The notes beneath the pieces are model-generated. The model was not told the DNA's origin. It saw only the letters and a program-made list of their open reading frames with translations, and did not search any database. The position numbers and the translations under genes are program-made. This document shows, piece after piece, positions 11,901-24,287 of a stretch of 64,000 bases of DNA; positions within the stretch are counted from its first letter, which is position 1; every line of letters starts with the position of its first letter. The stretch is from Caenorhabditis elegans (Eukaryota > Nematoda > Chromadorea > Rhabditida > Rhabditidae), in NCBI RefSeq assembly GCF_000002985.6, contig NC_003281.10:5022001-5086000 (forward strand), given 5' to 3'.

Positions 11901-14345
11901 TGTTCCAAATTCTAGAAAATTGCATGTACCTTCAGAAATCATAGAATAGTATTTTTGAATTTACTTGTTTGGAAAAACCATAATATATTTTGAAAACATA
12001 TAGCATAAATTCATTTCAGGACTTGGACATTTTTATAAACGGAAAACCAGTTCATGGTGAGACACAACTGCAACAAAATGACCGTGTATTTTTCGGTGGA
12101 AATCATTTGTACGTATTCAATAATCCCACTAAAAAAGGTATACGAACTGATATCACTTATGAGAATGCTCAAGCTGAAATTGCACAAAATCATGCCGCAG
12201 CTCTAGGAAACAGAGGGCTCGGAGGTGGATCTAAAAGTAAGATTTTCGCTAGACAATTTTGATTTTTAATCGATTTTTAACAATTTTTGTTTCAGGAGAT
12301 TTAATACTTGAAGAAGAGCTTATGTCAACACTTCCATTAGTTCAGAGAGCTAATGCAATGGCCACTGAGTTGGGGTATGTTCATTTTAATCAAAAAAATT
12401 TCCAAAAAGTCCCTTTTTCCCAAAACTACACATTTTTACGATTACTCAACTAATAACATATTTTTCAGCCGAAATGTGAAATTTGAAATCGTTTTGGTGT
12501 CACCTGAGATGCGCGGGTTGACTAGTGGTCTAACAGAGGTAAGTCTGACATCATATGCTCTACAACTTTTGAAAGTCGACCTTAACCTGACTTGAATCCA
12601 CCCACAAAATATGATTTACTTGAAATTTGAGAGCTGGAAAATGTCTAGTTGGTGTAGATGTTAGGTGACCAGAATTTGAAAAGTTTGAAAAAAAAACATT
12701 GAACAGAAATATTAATATACCAGCCGTGGACCGCACCTTCGGCGCGGCCCCCGACTTCTGGGGCTGAAAATTAATTTTTTATGAAACTACCGTAACCCTA
12801 CAGTATTCCTACCGTACCACTATTGTACCACTACAGTACCCCGACTATATCCCTACACTAACCCCAACTCACTATCCCTCCAGAAGCCAAAACTTCACAG
12901 ACTACAAAGACTACATAGACTACAAACTATGGACACACAGAATAAGCGCTTTATATATAGTAAATGATATATAGTTCACTTCAAAAACTATAATAGGTTT
13001 CAAAGACTGCTTGTCTCGTGCCTTGCCTACTGCCAAAGTAGACTTCAAAATAATTGTTTTCTTGAAAAAAAGAGACTCTTAAAGTACCCTCTGTGCAAAC
13101 TGCAAACACCCTAGTAGGCAGGCATGTGGTAGGCAGGTTGTATATTCAGATACCTAAACCATCATAATTAGTGAAAAACTATTCAAAATGATACTTTTTA
13201 TAGATTTGGGTAAAAGTACATAATATCTCGGAAGACACCTACTTTCTTTGGGAAAAATCTCGATTCATGAATCGTTACTACGGAATGCAAGAGATGTATG
13301 AAGCAAAACAAGATGGTAGTGAGGATTGGAATATGCCAAAAGAAAGAGATCCATTCTATGAACCACCTGATTCCCCAGTGTTCATTGCGTCTTCTGTCGT
13401 ATTTTTGCAAAGTTTGGCGTATTTGATTGATGTGGAGGAACAGTTTCCAATCGTTGATTTATCAGGTGAATTTTTAATCTAAAATATATATCTAAAATAG
13501 GAGCTCAATGTGACCATTAAAAATCTCTAAATGTTCTATTTTCTAGGTCAAGAAATAGGCCTACTAACAGTAGGTCTCTCCCCGTGTTCCACAACAGGAA
13601 AAGAACTTCGAGGAGAATATGTTGAAGATCCTGATCAACTTATCGGAAAGAACATTGCTTTCAAAGTGAAAGTAATTTCAGCTGTCGGTTTACCGAGACG
13701 AATTTTAAAGTCAAATTGCAAATATCGATTTTTTGGATCAAAAAAGATGACAACCACGGCAACTGTATCCGGAAATACTCCAGCCTACGGTCACGAAGAA
13801 ACATTTCAATTTAAGCCGGTCACAAAAGAAGTAGCCGATTATCTAGCAAATTCCAATTTATATATCACATTCTGGGGAACACAAAGACCTCGTGGGGCAA
13901 GTAGTCGAAAGAATAGTATATCTACAATTGGAAGTAATGAAGCAAGAGAAGGACCCAATAAAGCGGTGAGTTATATATATTTTTAAAAATATATTTCCTC
14001 ATGGCGGTGTACTGAACCAGTACCGAAGGTTACTATCGTAATCATTTTTGATCTGCACGAATATATTTTCTTTTTAAATTTTTTTTCCAGAAGCGTGTTG
14101 AGAGATTGGTGCATCAAGCGAAAACTTCGGAGAATCGAAACATTTCTGTAAAAGCCCTGGAGACAGTACTCAAAGGTGTTGATGACAACGAGAATCGGTA
14201 AGCTTAATGATGCATAACATTCCGATTTCAAAAATACAAAAGAGAAGACAACTTTTCCAGAAAGACACGCAAACAGTCGATGAAGAAGGCCGGTTCGACG
14301 ACAATCAAAAGTCGGAGTGGATCGAAGAAACCAAAGGCGAAATAA
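8949..14345 (+). CDS. klp-6: Kinesin-3 family motor KLP-6
   Basis: Thirteen exons: 8949-9188, 9240-9372, 10038-10446, 10838-11048, 11098-11153, 11399-11897, 12020-12236, 12296-12374, 12469-12538, 13204-13465, 13547-13965, 14091-14197, 14261-14345. They give exactly 928 residues, the length I recall for C. elegans KLP-6. The motor domain covers about 1-360, with P-loop GQTGSGKS at 107-114, switch I NATSSRAH, and switch II DLAGSE split by an intron. A kinesin-3 coiled coil follows (about 365-445), then an FHA domain (about 450-555), a middle region, and a Lys/Ser-rich basic tail. KLP-6 works in cilia of male-specific sensory neurons with the polycystins LOV-1 and PKD-2 (established knowledge). 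Introns 2, 3, 5 and 9 are enlarged by repeats. Confidence 0.97.
9405..9990. repeat. GC-rich inserted block in klp-6 intron 2
   Basis: This block of roughly 550 bases is far richer in G+C and CpG than the surrounding introns. The first half is pyrimidine-rich and the second purine-rich on the + strand. It fills most of a 665-base intron in the motor domain; most klp-6 introns without repeats are about 50-130 bases long. I do not recognise the sequence. It may be a transposon fragment or a repeat copy. Confidence 0.55.
10680..10748. repeat. Short TTGCCG-type repeat copy in klp-6 intron 3
   Basis: The segment alternates CGGCAAA and AAATTTGC units, including GAGCTCGGCAAACGGCAAAT. The same motif family appears as a longer inverted pair at 34165-34535. 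Confidence 0.6.
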
Positions 14346-14718
14346 GGGAAATTTGCATAAATCACAACTTTTTACGGTGGCTACCAAATGGGGAGGGCAA
14401 ATAGAGAAGATGACTAACACACACTTTTTTTGACCAAATACTCTTCTTGTCACCTTTTTCGGTGTGATTCGTCATTTTTCTGTTTAGGTTTTCAACTCTT
14501 ATCTCAAAATCAAATCAATCGGTTTTATTTTTCTGTTTGATCTACCACTGACTTTTTTGATAAATATTTATCCATCCTAGAAAGTTCAGTAAAAGTTCGG
14601 TTATCACAAAAGTGTGAAGAGTAAACAAAGAGACGGCTTGATATATAAAAGTCTGTGGAACAAAAGTAAAGACAGAGAGAGAGCAAGATTAGCTCTTGGT
14701 AATTTGAAACTTTGCAAA
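14346..14718. other. Short intergenic region after klp-6
   Basis: It holds the klp-6 3' UTR and the promoter of the next gene. A long open frame on the minus strand lies here but has no coding character. Nothing else is visible. Confidence 0.5.
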
Positions 14719-17700
14719 ATGATTTTGGCTCTTTTGTTATTGTGCTCAACGATTACGCAATTTTCTGATGGATACGTGATTGGTGGTGGAACACAGGTAG
14801 GTCGTTGCCTTATGACTGCCTGCCTACGTGCCGCCTTTTCTATATTTCGGTGTTTCCGAGACAATATTAGCGAATAACCTGCAAATGACAGTTTTCCTTT
14901 TTTGCTATTAATTTATAAATTTGTACACCCGATAAATGAAGAATTTCGTTTCCTCATGAATTTTGTAGATCAATAGAGTAAGCAAATACTTGTAAATTTT
15001 AGGGAGTATTTGTTCAAATTCGTGCTGCTAACCCACTTAGCTTCTCAAGTTGTGATCACTTACTTTTAGTCACATTTTTTTCAAATAATCATAGAGGAAC
15101 GGGAACACATGTAGACTGTACTACATACATTTTCTGCAAGAAGTTGTGTTCCTGCCTAATGCCTAAGGGCTTACCTACTTTGGATGTGTATGTATATCTT
15201 CAATTGACTTATTGACGTTAATTGACAAGTTGAAATAAAAAGAGAATCTACATTTTTAAATGCACCGAAACCCATTTAGTAGGTAGCAGGCAGGCATGTA
15301 TACCTAAAATTTGAAAAAGTTTATTATCCACCCCAAATATCCATATCTCAAAACTAGAGCATTTTCAGCCAGGAGGAAACCAAAACAACCCAAACAGTCC
15401 AACGTATAATGGAGGAATCGGTGGTGGAGTCTACCCGGGTGGTGGAGGAAACAACGGAGGAGTTCAAAGAGACGAAGGTGGTTACTGTAACAGTAATACC
15501 GACTGTAGATCCGGTCTCTATTGTACGGCTTCTGTAAATGGTGTAAAAATATGTCTATCGACTAGCAATGGAGGTGGTGGAAATGGATTCCCATCTGGAA
15601 ATGGAGGATGTCAGACTTCTTCAAATTGCCAATATGGTTCAGTTTGTGTCGTTACCAATGGTCAGGGCAACTGCCAAATTCAAACAGGAGGATACGTGTC
15701 TCCAGCAAGACAGGGTATGGTCAGATATCCATCATCGAATAGTATTACTGTCGGTTAATCGTTTTGTTGTTTTGTCTCAATGTATATGCCTTGTCCGTGT
15801 TAATAAATGTTTCATGCACTACACTCTAATGAAAATGAAAAATTTGTACTAACAATGACATTTTGGTGAGGAACTGCACACACACACAGAAGGGCATAAG
15901 GAGGGCGATTGAAGAGGCAAATAACAAAGCCCTGTCCACGCCTCTACCAGGTTGAATTTTATGTGCTAACACTCTATACGAAAATAATTTAAATGTGAAG
16001 TAGCGTCTGTGGGTTTTTGATCTAAATTACAGAAAAAGCCTAAAAAAACTGAATAAACCTGTTAAAAAGTTGAATGAATTTTTTCCATTTTTGCGAAAAA
16101 TCAAATTGAATTTGAATTATTTTTGAACTCCTGTGCAAATTCATAAATTAGTTTTGACATTATTCGAACAATTTCTGTAATGTTTGATTTGAAAACTTCG
16201 ATAATTTTTCCATAAATAAAACTTGGTTTGACGAATCTCTAAAATCGATATAGATAATCCATTCCAGACTTCAACGAAGACGTATTTTCAAAAAATGCTC
16301 CCGAACCAGGAAAAATAAACAGTGGATGTGAGAGAGACGCAGATTGTGATGATGAACTCTCGTGTACAATGTATTTTGGAGAAATGATGTGTAGAGTGAG
16401 TTTTATAAGAGTTCAAGGTTTCTGAAATGTTTGAATATTGAAGTCACCAATCAAACCACTAATACCTCTTCGTTGTGAATCAGATGCCGAATGCCCTTCA
16501 ACAGAATATCTATGTGTTTTCAGTACAGCTATGCAAGACAGAGTTTGCTATAAATATGGAGGTACGCTTTTTTAATATCAGATGTTGGATTCTCATAGTT
16601 CTCATAAAAATGTGTCCTTGTAGCCAAATATTTGAACAAATTATCTTAGTCATTACAATTTTCAGACGTCGTGACAGATGGGTACGTCATTCCTATCAAA
16701 CATAAAATCTCAATGGAATTAAAGAAATCAACAACAACATCCTCTCCACCAATAACCACCACGCATCTGTCTAAACCAGAGGAATCAAATGGACTTTTTG
16801 CCGAATCAGAGGCAATCTTTGAGCAACCAGGAAGTCTTTTGACTTCTGCCCTTCGTAAGTCCATTTTTTATTTGATGGAAATTCAGATAATTGTCAGAAT
16901 TCTCAGAAAAACGCGCAGATAAAATGTCTCAAAATGGGCCAACACCTCCGATGTATGTAAAAATGAGTGACATTCCTTCTGAACATGTGATTGCTGGACA
17001 GCATGACGGAGAGGCTGTAAGAATTACAAAAGTAGTTGTGAAAGAGGAAAAGGAAATGGAAGAAAATGGTGAAACTAGAGAAAAAGTGATTCCCAAAATC
17101 GGAGAAGGAGTGGGGATGGTTGATGATGAACCAATTGATCCAATGGCAACTGTATGTCAATTTGATTATCATGTAAGTTGAAAAAAAGGTGGCTAATAAA
17201 AATTCACGTTCCAGGACTATATGCTGGAATATGTCTAGTATTGAATGAAGAACTACATAGGCGTTCGGAATCAGTTTTAGAAAAACCACTAGTTTACTGT
17301 TAGTGCACTTTTTTACATGATAAAACTTCTGACAATCGTTATAATAATAAATGTCAAAAACTAACAATATTTAAACCTTGATTTTTCAGTGTCGAATGGG
17401 AGAGAGCTGCTCTGGCCGAGTTCGGTTTGTTGACCGTAATGTTACAGTTTGTCGCTATGACATGTTCAAAAAACATCGTCAATGCCTCTATCATTCGGAT
17501 TGTATATCAGGACAGGTGACTTATTTTTTAAACATTATAACGGAAGTGTTCTAGTTCATTACTCATTTCCTTCTATAATAATTTAATTCGATTTCCAGCG
17601 ATGTACTCCAACAGGCAGAGACATTGCAACTTGTGAGACAGATATTTCCGCAACGATTGGTTCAATTCAATGTTTTTACGATTATGAGTGTTCCGGTGGT

Positions 17701-18289
17701 GAGAAGTGTACTCTTGTTGATGAGAAGGAACGCAAATTTGTTTGTCGACCATCACCAACTTCCGATCCAAGAATGAATCAGATATGTACTACAAACTCGC
17801 AGTGTCCATTCCAACAGGTTTGTGCAGAAAAGAATAATGCAGAATTACTGAAGATAACAATTTCCATGTATATTTTTGAATCCAACTTTACACAAAATTC
17901 TGAAAGTTATGGATGTTTTGTGTCTCAAAATTCTAAAAATTTATCTGTCCCGACCTATTTTGAGGAGTCTGTTTCAAATGTTATTTGAAATTCAAGAATA
18001 AGCTCAAATAATTTCCTTGCCAGTTTCGCACATATCTTTCCAACGCAGCCATATTCTGAATTTGCGTTTAACATTGATAAAACTTGGCTGATCACTGAAA
18101 TAGTTGAATAATTTTGTGCAAGAGATTTACCGAGTTTCCTATAGTTATTAAATTCCGTTACAATACCAGGTGTGCCGTCAATCAGGAGGAGTATCATTGT
18201 GTGTCGATGTGTCCATTGCGAGAAACCCTGCATTACTCCATGAACGTCTTTGGCGATTCTTACGCAATTTCATCTTGCGGACACTTTAA
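14719..18289 (+). CDS. Secreted cysteine-repeat protein with short and long isoforms
   Basis: The signal peptide is residues 1 to about 18, hydrophobic and ending before Asp-Gly-Tyr. The short form uses exons 14719-14796 and 15369-15758: 155 residues, Gly/Asn-rich, with AATAAA at 15802. The long form splices at 15714 in phase into 16268-16395, 16444-16561, 16666-16854, 16907-17172, 17390-17515, 17599-17817 and 18170-18289, giving 529 residues. The protein carries eight modules of the form C-x5-C-x5/6-C-x(6-13)-C, for example YCNSNTDCRSGLYC and QCFYDYECSGGEKC. The short form has two and the long form eight. A Thr/Ser and charged linker separates modules 4 and 5. The pattern recalls Dickkopf-N/EB-like extracellular modules in nematodes; function is unknown. 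An alternative acceptor at 16898 also stays in frame. Confidence 0.82.
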
Positions 18290-20469
18290 CGGTTTCCGCC
18301 ATTTTTACGACTTTTAATTTATTTATTCTCCATCCTTCAACTCGTTCCGTTATCCCGTCACTTTTTTCTTTTTTTCCATTTGTTTATGTCAAGCTATAAA
18401 ATTGAAATTGATTATTTGCATTAATTGGTTGGAGAAAGTTCTGGAATTTGAGGAAGTTGAATAGGAATTTTGGAATTTCTATTGCTGAAACATTAAAAAA
18501 TCATAGATTTATATACTGAAAAGAAGACTTCCTGAACGGAATTTTTCAAAAATTATAGGGTCCCATTGTACATAAGGAACTCAAATTTTCCCCTTGTCTA
18601 CGTTCCTTCATCCCTTCAATACCAATAATTTGTCAAAAGTTGATTTTGAAAAGTAGAAAAAAACGTTTTGTTTTTGCCGACAACTTGAAATTATTTACTA
18701 AAAAATACAAACCACCGGAACTCGTAAATCAAGGCTCAACACGGGACGCCTAATGGGAAATTGAAGCAGAGGGATACGGGCGGCACTGAAATTTTTTTTG
18801 TTGGTTTTTTGTTGTATGGAAACCTTCATATGAAGTTGGACTTTGGTTTACAACATTTTGAAGTCTGTTTCATTTAGTGAGCACATACTTGAGCACAGCC
18901 TTCAAGGTGATCTCACATACCTAATACATCAGTTAAACTTTTACTGTACACACGCTAGGCAGGCATTTAGGCAGGTAGGTATGAACCTCGGTTCCGTGAA
19001 AGGTCTAGATTAAATTTTTCGAAGCAAAAATTTTAAAGCAAATGATTGAATCCCAAAAAGTTATAATAATCATCAAAAGCACATGAAATTTTCGAATGTT
19101 GTTCAAATCCTCCGAACAGCCTGCATAACAAATATAGCATACCAGAGCTAAAGTTTAAAAGGGTAGAGTTCAAAATTTAGGAAATTTCCGAAGAATTTTC
19201 AAAGACGTAAATTTGAGAACTGCCTACTTTGTAAATTTTCAATTCCTTCCTCTTTCTCATGACTAGATTTCCACTCGGCTTTTGAGAACAGGAAATAAAA
19301 ATCTTGAAGATTTATTATTAAAAGTGTACCAAAATCCAATGATGCTCCGTTTCAAAATTATGATGAAACAAAATTGGAAATAAACCATGATTTTTAATTT
19401 ATTTTATATGATTAAAATTGTTTTTACCGAACAGATCTTTCAAAATTGCATTTCAGATTTGAAAAATCAATAATAGACTCCGCCTATATCTTGGTTTTGG
19501 TATTTTCGTCGATTATTTTTTGAAATAAAAAAAGATTTTTGGCAAGAATTGCACTCGGCTTCAAATCAAATTTTTCAACAACCGAGTTGAAATGCTAATA
19601 TCCTGATCTTTTGTTTTTCTGATCCTTCTGCCGACTTCTTAGAATGGCATAAAACTCTTGGAAATGCATTGGAATAAATGTAGTAGTCATCAGTTATAAC
19701 CGACACATTTCTCTTTATTTTTGGATGTCATATTCTCAAGCTGCAAATATTTACTTTTCCTCCTTCTAATCCCATCTTTTCATGCTTTTTTATACCTACA
19801 TCAATAATCGTCATCTAATCTTGTTCCTTAGATTTTATTTTTTATTTGTAATGATTCACGGAAATCATAAAACATAACAAAGATTTCCAGATTTCAAGAC
19901 TTTTTCAAGTTTTTATGTAAAAAAATAGGAAATATTTTTTCTGACTATGTGAATCTTGCAAAAGATGAACATTGTCAGTCTTCGTTTATTTTAAAATTTT
20001 GCATACCTTTATACAGAATGGTTAGGAAAAATTATTTTTTAGCATAAAGTTCGAATTAATTAGTGTTCGAAAGTAATATTTCACATTCCTTCGGATTGAG
20101 TAATCACTATTAAAATTTTTTATGTTCCGATTTTCCATGCAAGATATGGAATTTCGAAAATGTTCTGATAAAATCATCAAATTAGAAACTTTTAAACTAA
20201 AAAGCTCAAATTCTAGCACATTCTTTTTTCTCTTTAGATTTTTTTTTCTCACCTTTTGAATATTTCACAAACTGTTCTTTCTTGACGTCATCTATTCATT
20301 TCCCCTAGTTACCATATTCTTCTCCATCTCCTCTCAACGCCTCCACGCTGAAAAAAGGGCGTGGCGTCGAATTTCGAAATGGGCGGAGCCGGGAGCTGGG
20401 AAGCGCCTCCTAAATTCAACATTCCAGCATCGTTCTTCACTCATTTTTTGAAACGACGGGCTCGGAAGT
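18290..20469. other. Intergenic region with no visible gene
   Basis: About 2.2 kb of AT-rich DNA. It contains one AGGCAGG-type repeat near 18950-18990 and a GC-rich stretch near 20345-20410 just upstream of the neuropeptide gene, probably promoter-proximal. No open frame shows domain-like content. Confidence 0.5.
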
Positions 20470-22454
20470 ATGTCGTTGGCTCAATCTACCTTCTACCTTC
20501 TATTTGTTGCATTTTTGGCAGTTGTGATCGCTGTAACAGCTGACAAACAACAGTCGGCTTATGATTTGGAAACACCTATTTCAGTAAGTTCGGGAATACC
20601 GTAATTATTTTTTTAAAATTAATTTTTTTGTTTTTGGGCTTTGAAATCAATTATTTCGACTATTTTGAAACTTTCAAAGTGTACAAAAGTTGTCTGTCTT
20701 TAACTTTAAGTGTTTTCAATTGACAATATCTTGTTTTCGTTTTTAACTTATAAAAACCTGGTAAAGTACAAAACATGCAGCATAATAATGTCTACGTTTC
20801 TTCAATTAAAACAGATTTCCTATTTTGAAAATCAAAAGAGTTAGGAGATTTTAAAGTTTGAAGATTCTACTATTTTCAAAGAAAATGTTGTTAATTCAAT
20901 TCAAGAGTATAGAAAATGTTTTGACTGCAAGGCTTCAAGGGTTACTGTAAAAGAAATTATCAGGCGTGTGGAGACCGCACAAAATTTCACACCTGGGTAT
21001 ATATTTATAATCGCCAAAACCGGAAACCGTGGTAGGCACGTAGGCAGGCATTTTGGTGACTGTCTCTAAGACATGAAAGCGATAAAATTATTACTACACT
21101 CTTACTGATTAATTCATAAATGATAATCTAAGATATTCACACAAAGTTCAAATTCCTCCCTCTCATAATTTCATTGCTCATTTAGAGTGAATAATTGCTC
21201 AGTCTCATGCGATTGACCTTTTTTGTTGAAAGCTCGTTGATACTGATGTACGCATGTTGACATTTGTACATTTAACATTTACATATACATCACGACCACG
21301 GGGACAAAAAGTGTCAGGAAAAGTGTCAAATTTCGTGTGAAATTTGAGTGTTCGGATCAGAAATGGGTCAAACTTTTTGAGTATTTGCAGGCTTACAAAC
21401 GATTCTACTCATGGGAGGATGCAAAGAGGGCGGCTTCATCTGAAGAAGGAATGAGGAATAAGAGAAAACAGTGAGTTGATGAGGATAATAGTTTTTTTTT
21501 GGGTTTTTGTCAGTCCTGGACGGGCAAGGGATGAGTACCAATCGAGGCGATCAATTTTTCCCATAAAAACCTGAATTTTAAAATGTTCCCTGAGCCTTGT
21601 AATTGTCTGGTATACAGCTATAGATAACTTTTTTGTTGTTTTTTCCCCATTTATAAATTCAGCATTTCAAGAAATTGACAGCACAATATGTCAATCTTTT
21701 TGTTTTTCTAAAAGTTTTCAGTTTACTCGAATCGAACATAAAAGGTAGACAAAAAGGTCCACTTCCTTTTCATTTAAAATTCAGTTTGAAAACTAGAATA
21801 GAATTCAAAATCCAAACTTTCCGACCCTGGAAAACCACTTAAAACCAACGATCAAAAATTGGCGAAAGTTGGGAGTTACTGTAGTGTTTTTCAAAAAAAA
21901 ACTAATTCCAAATGAAAAATAGATCCAATTTGTCGCATCAAGCAAACGAACAAAGAAATTGAGCACAGAGAGGTGCACAAATGAAAGTAACGTTGACTTA
22001 TGTATATATCTATTTTTTGACTGGAGCTTTTGGATAAACATTTGAGGATGGTAGCTTGCAGAAATAAGTTAAAAACATTGTTGTATAGTTTTTTTATTAG
22101 AGTTTTTATGATTATTGTCCCAGGGCCATAAAATGGAGGGGGAATAACGGACAGTGGCGCTCGATGGGGGCGAACAACGGGCGCCCCATATTTTCCCTGT
22201 ACTCCCTTTAGTCGCCTTTGTTGCTAAAAAAATCAGAAGGTAACCGTGATCGGGATGGGGGACCGCCATCAACTCACAGAGTCACAAATTGAACGAGCGA
22301 ATTTCCAGCTTTTAATTTAATTTTTTCCAGATTTTACGCATGGGCCGGAAAACGATCATCGGCACCAGTTCACTATTTTGAAGACTCAATTGCCCAAGAA
22401 GCTGGACCATCAATGGAAAAAAGGAAGCAGTTTTACGCATGGGCCGGGAAATAA
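20470..22454 (+). CDS. nlp-43: Kinin-like neuropeptide precursor (KQFYAWA-amide)
   Basis: Three exons: 20470-20583, 21391-21470, 22331-22454, giving 105 residues. Residues 1-24 form a signal peptide ending at Val-Thr-Ala. The rest is cut into peptides by Lys-Arg sites. Two copies of KQFYAWAG are each followed by a basic site, predicting KQFYAWA-amide twice; the second copy ends the protein. A related FYSWEDA sits between Lys-Arg pairs earlier. The FYxW core resembles insect kinins. An intron interrupts the first mature peptide after Lys-Gln. AATAAA is at 22652. The symbol comes from my memory that NLP-43 yields this peptide and should be checked; the neuropeptide nature itself is clear. Confidence 0.88.
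22121..22280. other. GC-rich island in neuropeptide gene intron 2
   Basis: About 160 bases with runs such as GGAGGGGG, GATGGGGGCG and GGGCGCCCC stand out from the AT-rich intron. A minus-strand frame crosses it but is not clearly coding. It may be an old repeat or gene fragment; I cannot identify it. Confidence 0.4.
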
Positions 22455-23096
22455 CTCAAATATTATTTTTCTAAAAATACAATGACAGTAGCATTATCTG
22501 TTCTTTTCTCTGTGTGTGTATGTTTCAACTTCTGTCTCTGAATCTCACAATCTCTACCTATTTTTGTTTTTTTCCTGATCAACAACTCTGACATCTTCTT
22601 CTCGATTTCCTTTCATTTTTAATTTTTTGAATCATGAATTTTGAACGACTCAATAAAAATGGACTCAGTTTGAGTGTTTTGGATGATTGTTTGAAGCAAT
22701 GCTTCCGACATACTGTATAGTATCTATTGATCAACTTTGCAAGCATATCTCGGTCAAATTTTGATTTTAGTGAAAAACTTGAGTTAAGAACATGAAATGT
22801 TCATTGTCTTCAAACACACTCGAGAATTCTAAATTGCGCAGTACATTATTCCACTTTGATTAACTTTACAACCTCCACTTTCAGTTATTATAAAATTTTT
22901 CTTCTAAATTAATATTCCTGTTGGAAAGTACATGAAACGATTGTAAAAACTCTTACAAGGAAAGATTTTCATTTCACCCTGCAATTCGTAGTTGTACTAG
23001 AAAATTTCAGGAACTGGCCAGCAAACATGGGATTTTCCAATTGAGCGCACCCAGAAATCTCCTCCATGAGCACATTCACATCCAGTATACATCAAA
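22455..23096. other. Intergenic region
   Basis: It holds the 3' UTR and AATAAA (22652) of the neuropeptide gene, followed by AT-rich sequence with no further recognisable element. Confidence 0.5.
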
Positions 23097-23653
23097 ATGG
23101 CTTCATCCCAAAATGCAATTGATTTTTACCTATCCGAAGTAGATGCTCGAATTGCGGAGAAACAAGCTCAACTAGAGGAGGCGCTGGAAAAATCTGAAAA
23201 CGTGCGAAGCCATGCGGAGACAATTCAAAATTTTATTGGAAAGTTAGTTTTTTTTTTCGAAAAACAAGAATAATTGAGTTGGTATTTTCGGTGGAAAAGT
23301 AATAATTGAGTATTTTTTAGATATTCCAATTTCGAGTCAAGAGTCAAAGACTTTCAAAATGAAATTGTAGAAATGGACCGATTGATTGCAGAAAAACAGG
23401 AAGAAATTGACGAAAATCGCAATTTTTCGAGGAGAGAAGAGTTAGTTTTTCAAAGTTTTAGGAACAGAAAAAACCGAGATTTTGCAGAGTTCAAATGACG
23501 AAATTAATGGAAAAATTAGAAAAAGTGACGGAAGAAAGAAAACAAAAAGAGAGAACTTTGCTGAAATTATATGAAGAAGAAGGGAAAACTATGGATTCAT
23601 CCGATGATGAAGATAATATTAATTTTGAATTTCAGAGTTCTGATAAAAATTGA
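23097..23653 (+). CDS. Small coiled-coil protein
   Basis: Three exons: 23097-23242, 23321-23440, 23488-23653, giving 143 residues. Nearly the whole protein is a Glu/Lys/Gln-rich helix with heptad-like hydrophobic spacing (about 15-125) and no signal peptide or membrane segment. The tail is acidic (Ser-Ser-Asp-Asp-Glu-Asp) and ends with polar residues. I do not recognise a family; a structural or complex-assembly role is possible but is only inference from the coiled coil. It is convergent with the PDZ gene at 24288. Confidence 0.8.
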
Positions 23654-24287
23654 ATGTTTCTAGTTTTTAAAAGTTTTAAAAAATACTATTTTATTATTTT
23701 CGAGATGATTCGAGAAGACTTTAGTATGTACTACAAGTTTCATTTGCATATAATACTACATTTTGTTAGTACATCACTTTTTCTGTGTTTACACAATTGA
23801 ATTTGTTCCAAGAATCCATCAAGTGAAATCACGTGTGTTCCTTTTAAACTACAGTAATCCTTGTAGTAAATTTGAAATTCATTATTTAGATTTAAAAACA
23901 TTTTCAGAGTGTATACACAATTCAAATAAAGTGAAAGCAACAAAGATTTTAATATCCCAACTAGTTTAAAAGTGGAAAAAATGTTTTAATTTAACAAATT
24001 TATTGCGACAGATTTCAGATTTATAATTTCTTTTGTTTTACTTTATTTTTTACATTGAAATAATTCATTTTTGTATGATAAAAATTTACAGGCAATTATG
24101 AAATTTTCAGTTCATTTTTCCAAACACGAATGACCAATTTTTCTTGTCAAATGATGCATTGTGTCGTCAAAAAAGTAAAATTTTTTATTTTTGAACCCGA
24201 TAAATATCAAAATATATGCGCAGAATTGAGTTTGAGAGATAATTGAAAAGGGCAAGTTTGAATGTGAACGGAACAAATGAGATTGAG
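23654..24287. other. Convergent intergenic region
   Basis: It contains 3' flanks of two convergent genes, AT-rich. The two overlapping open frames near 23740-23970 lack splice sites and coding character. Confidence 0.5.

Noticed and set aside
13983-14453. 156-codon minus-strand frame over the klp-6 3' end
   Set aside because: It is antisense to klp-6 exons, has no splice or family support, and its composition is a shadow of the basic tail.
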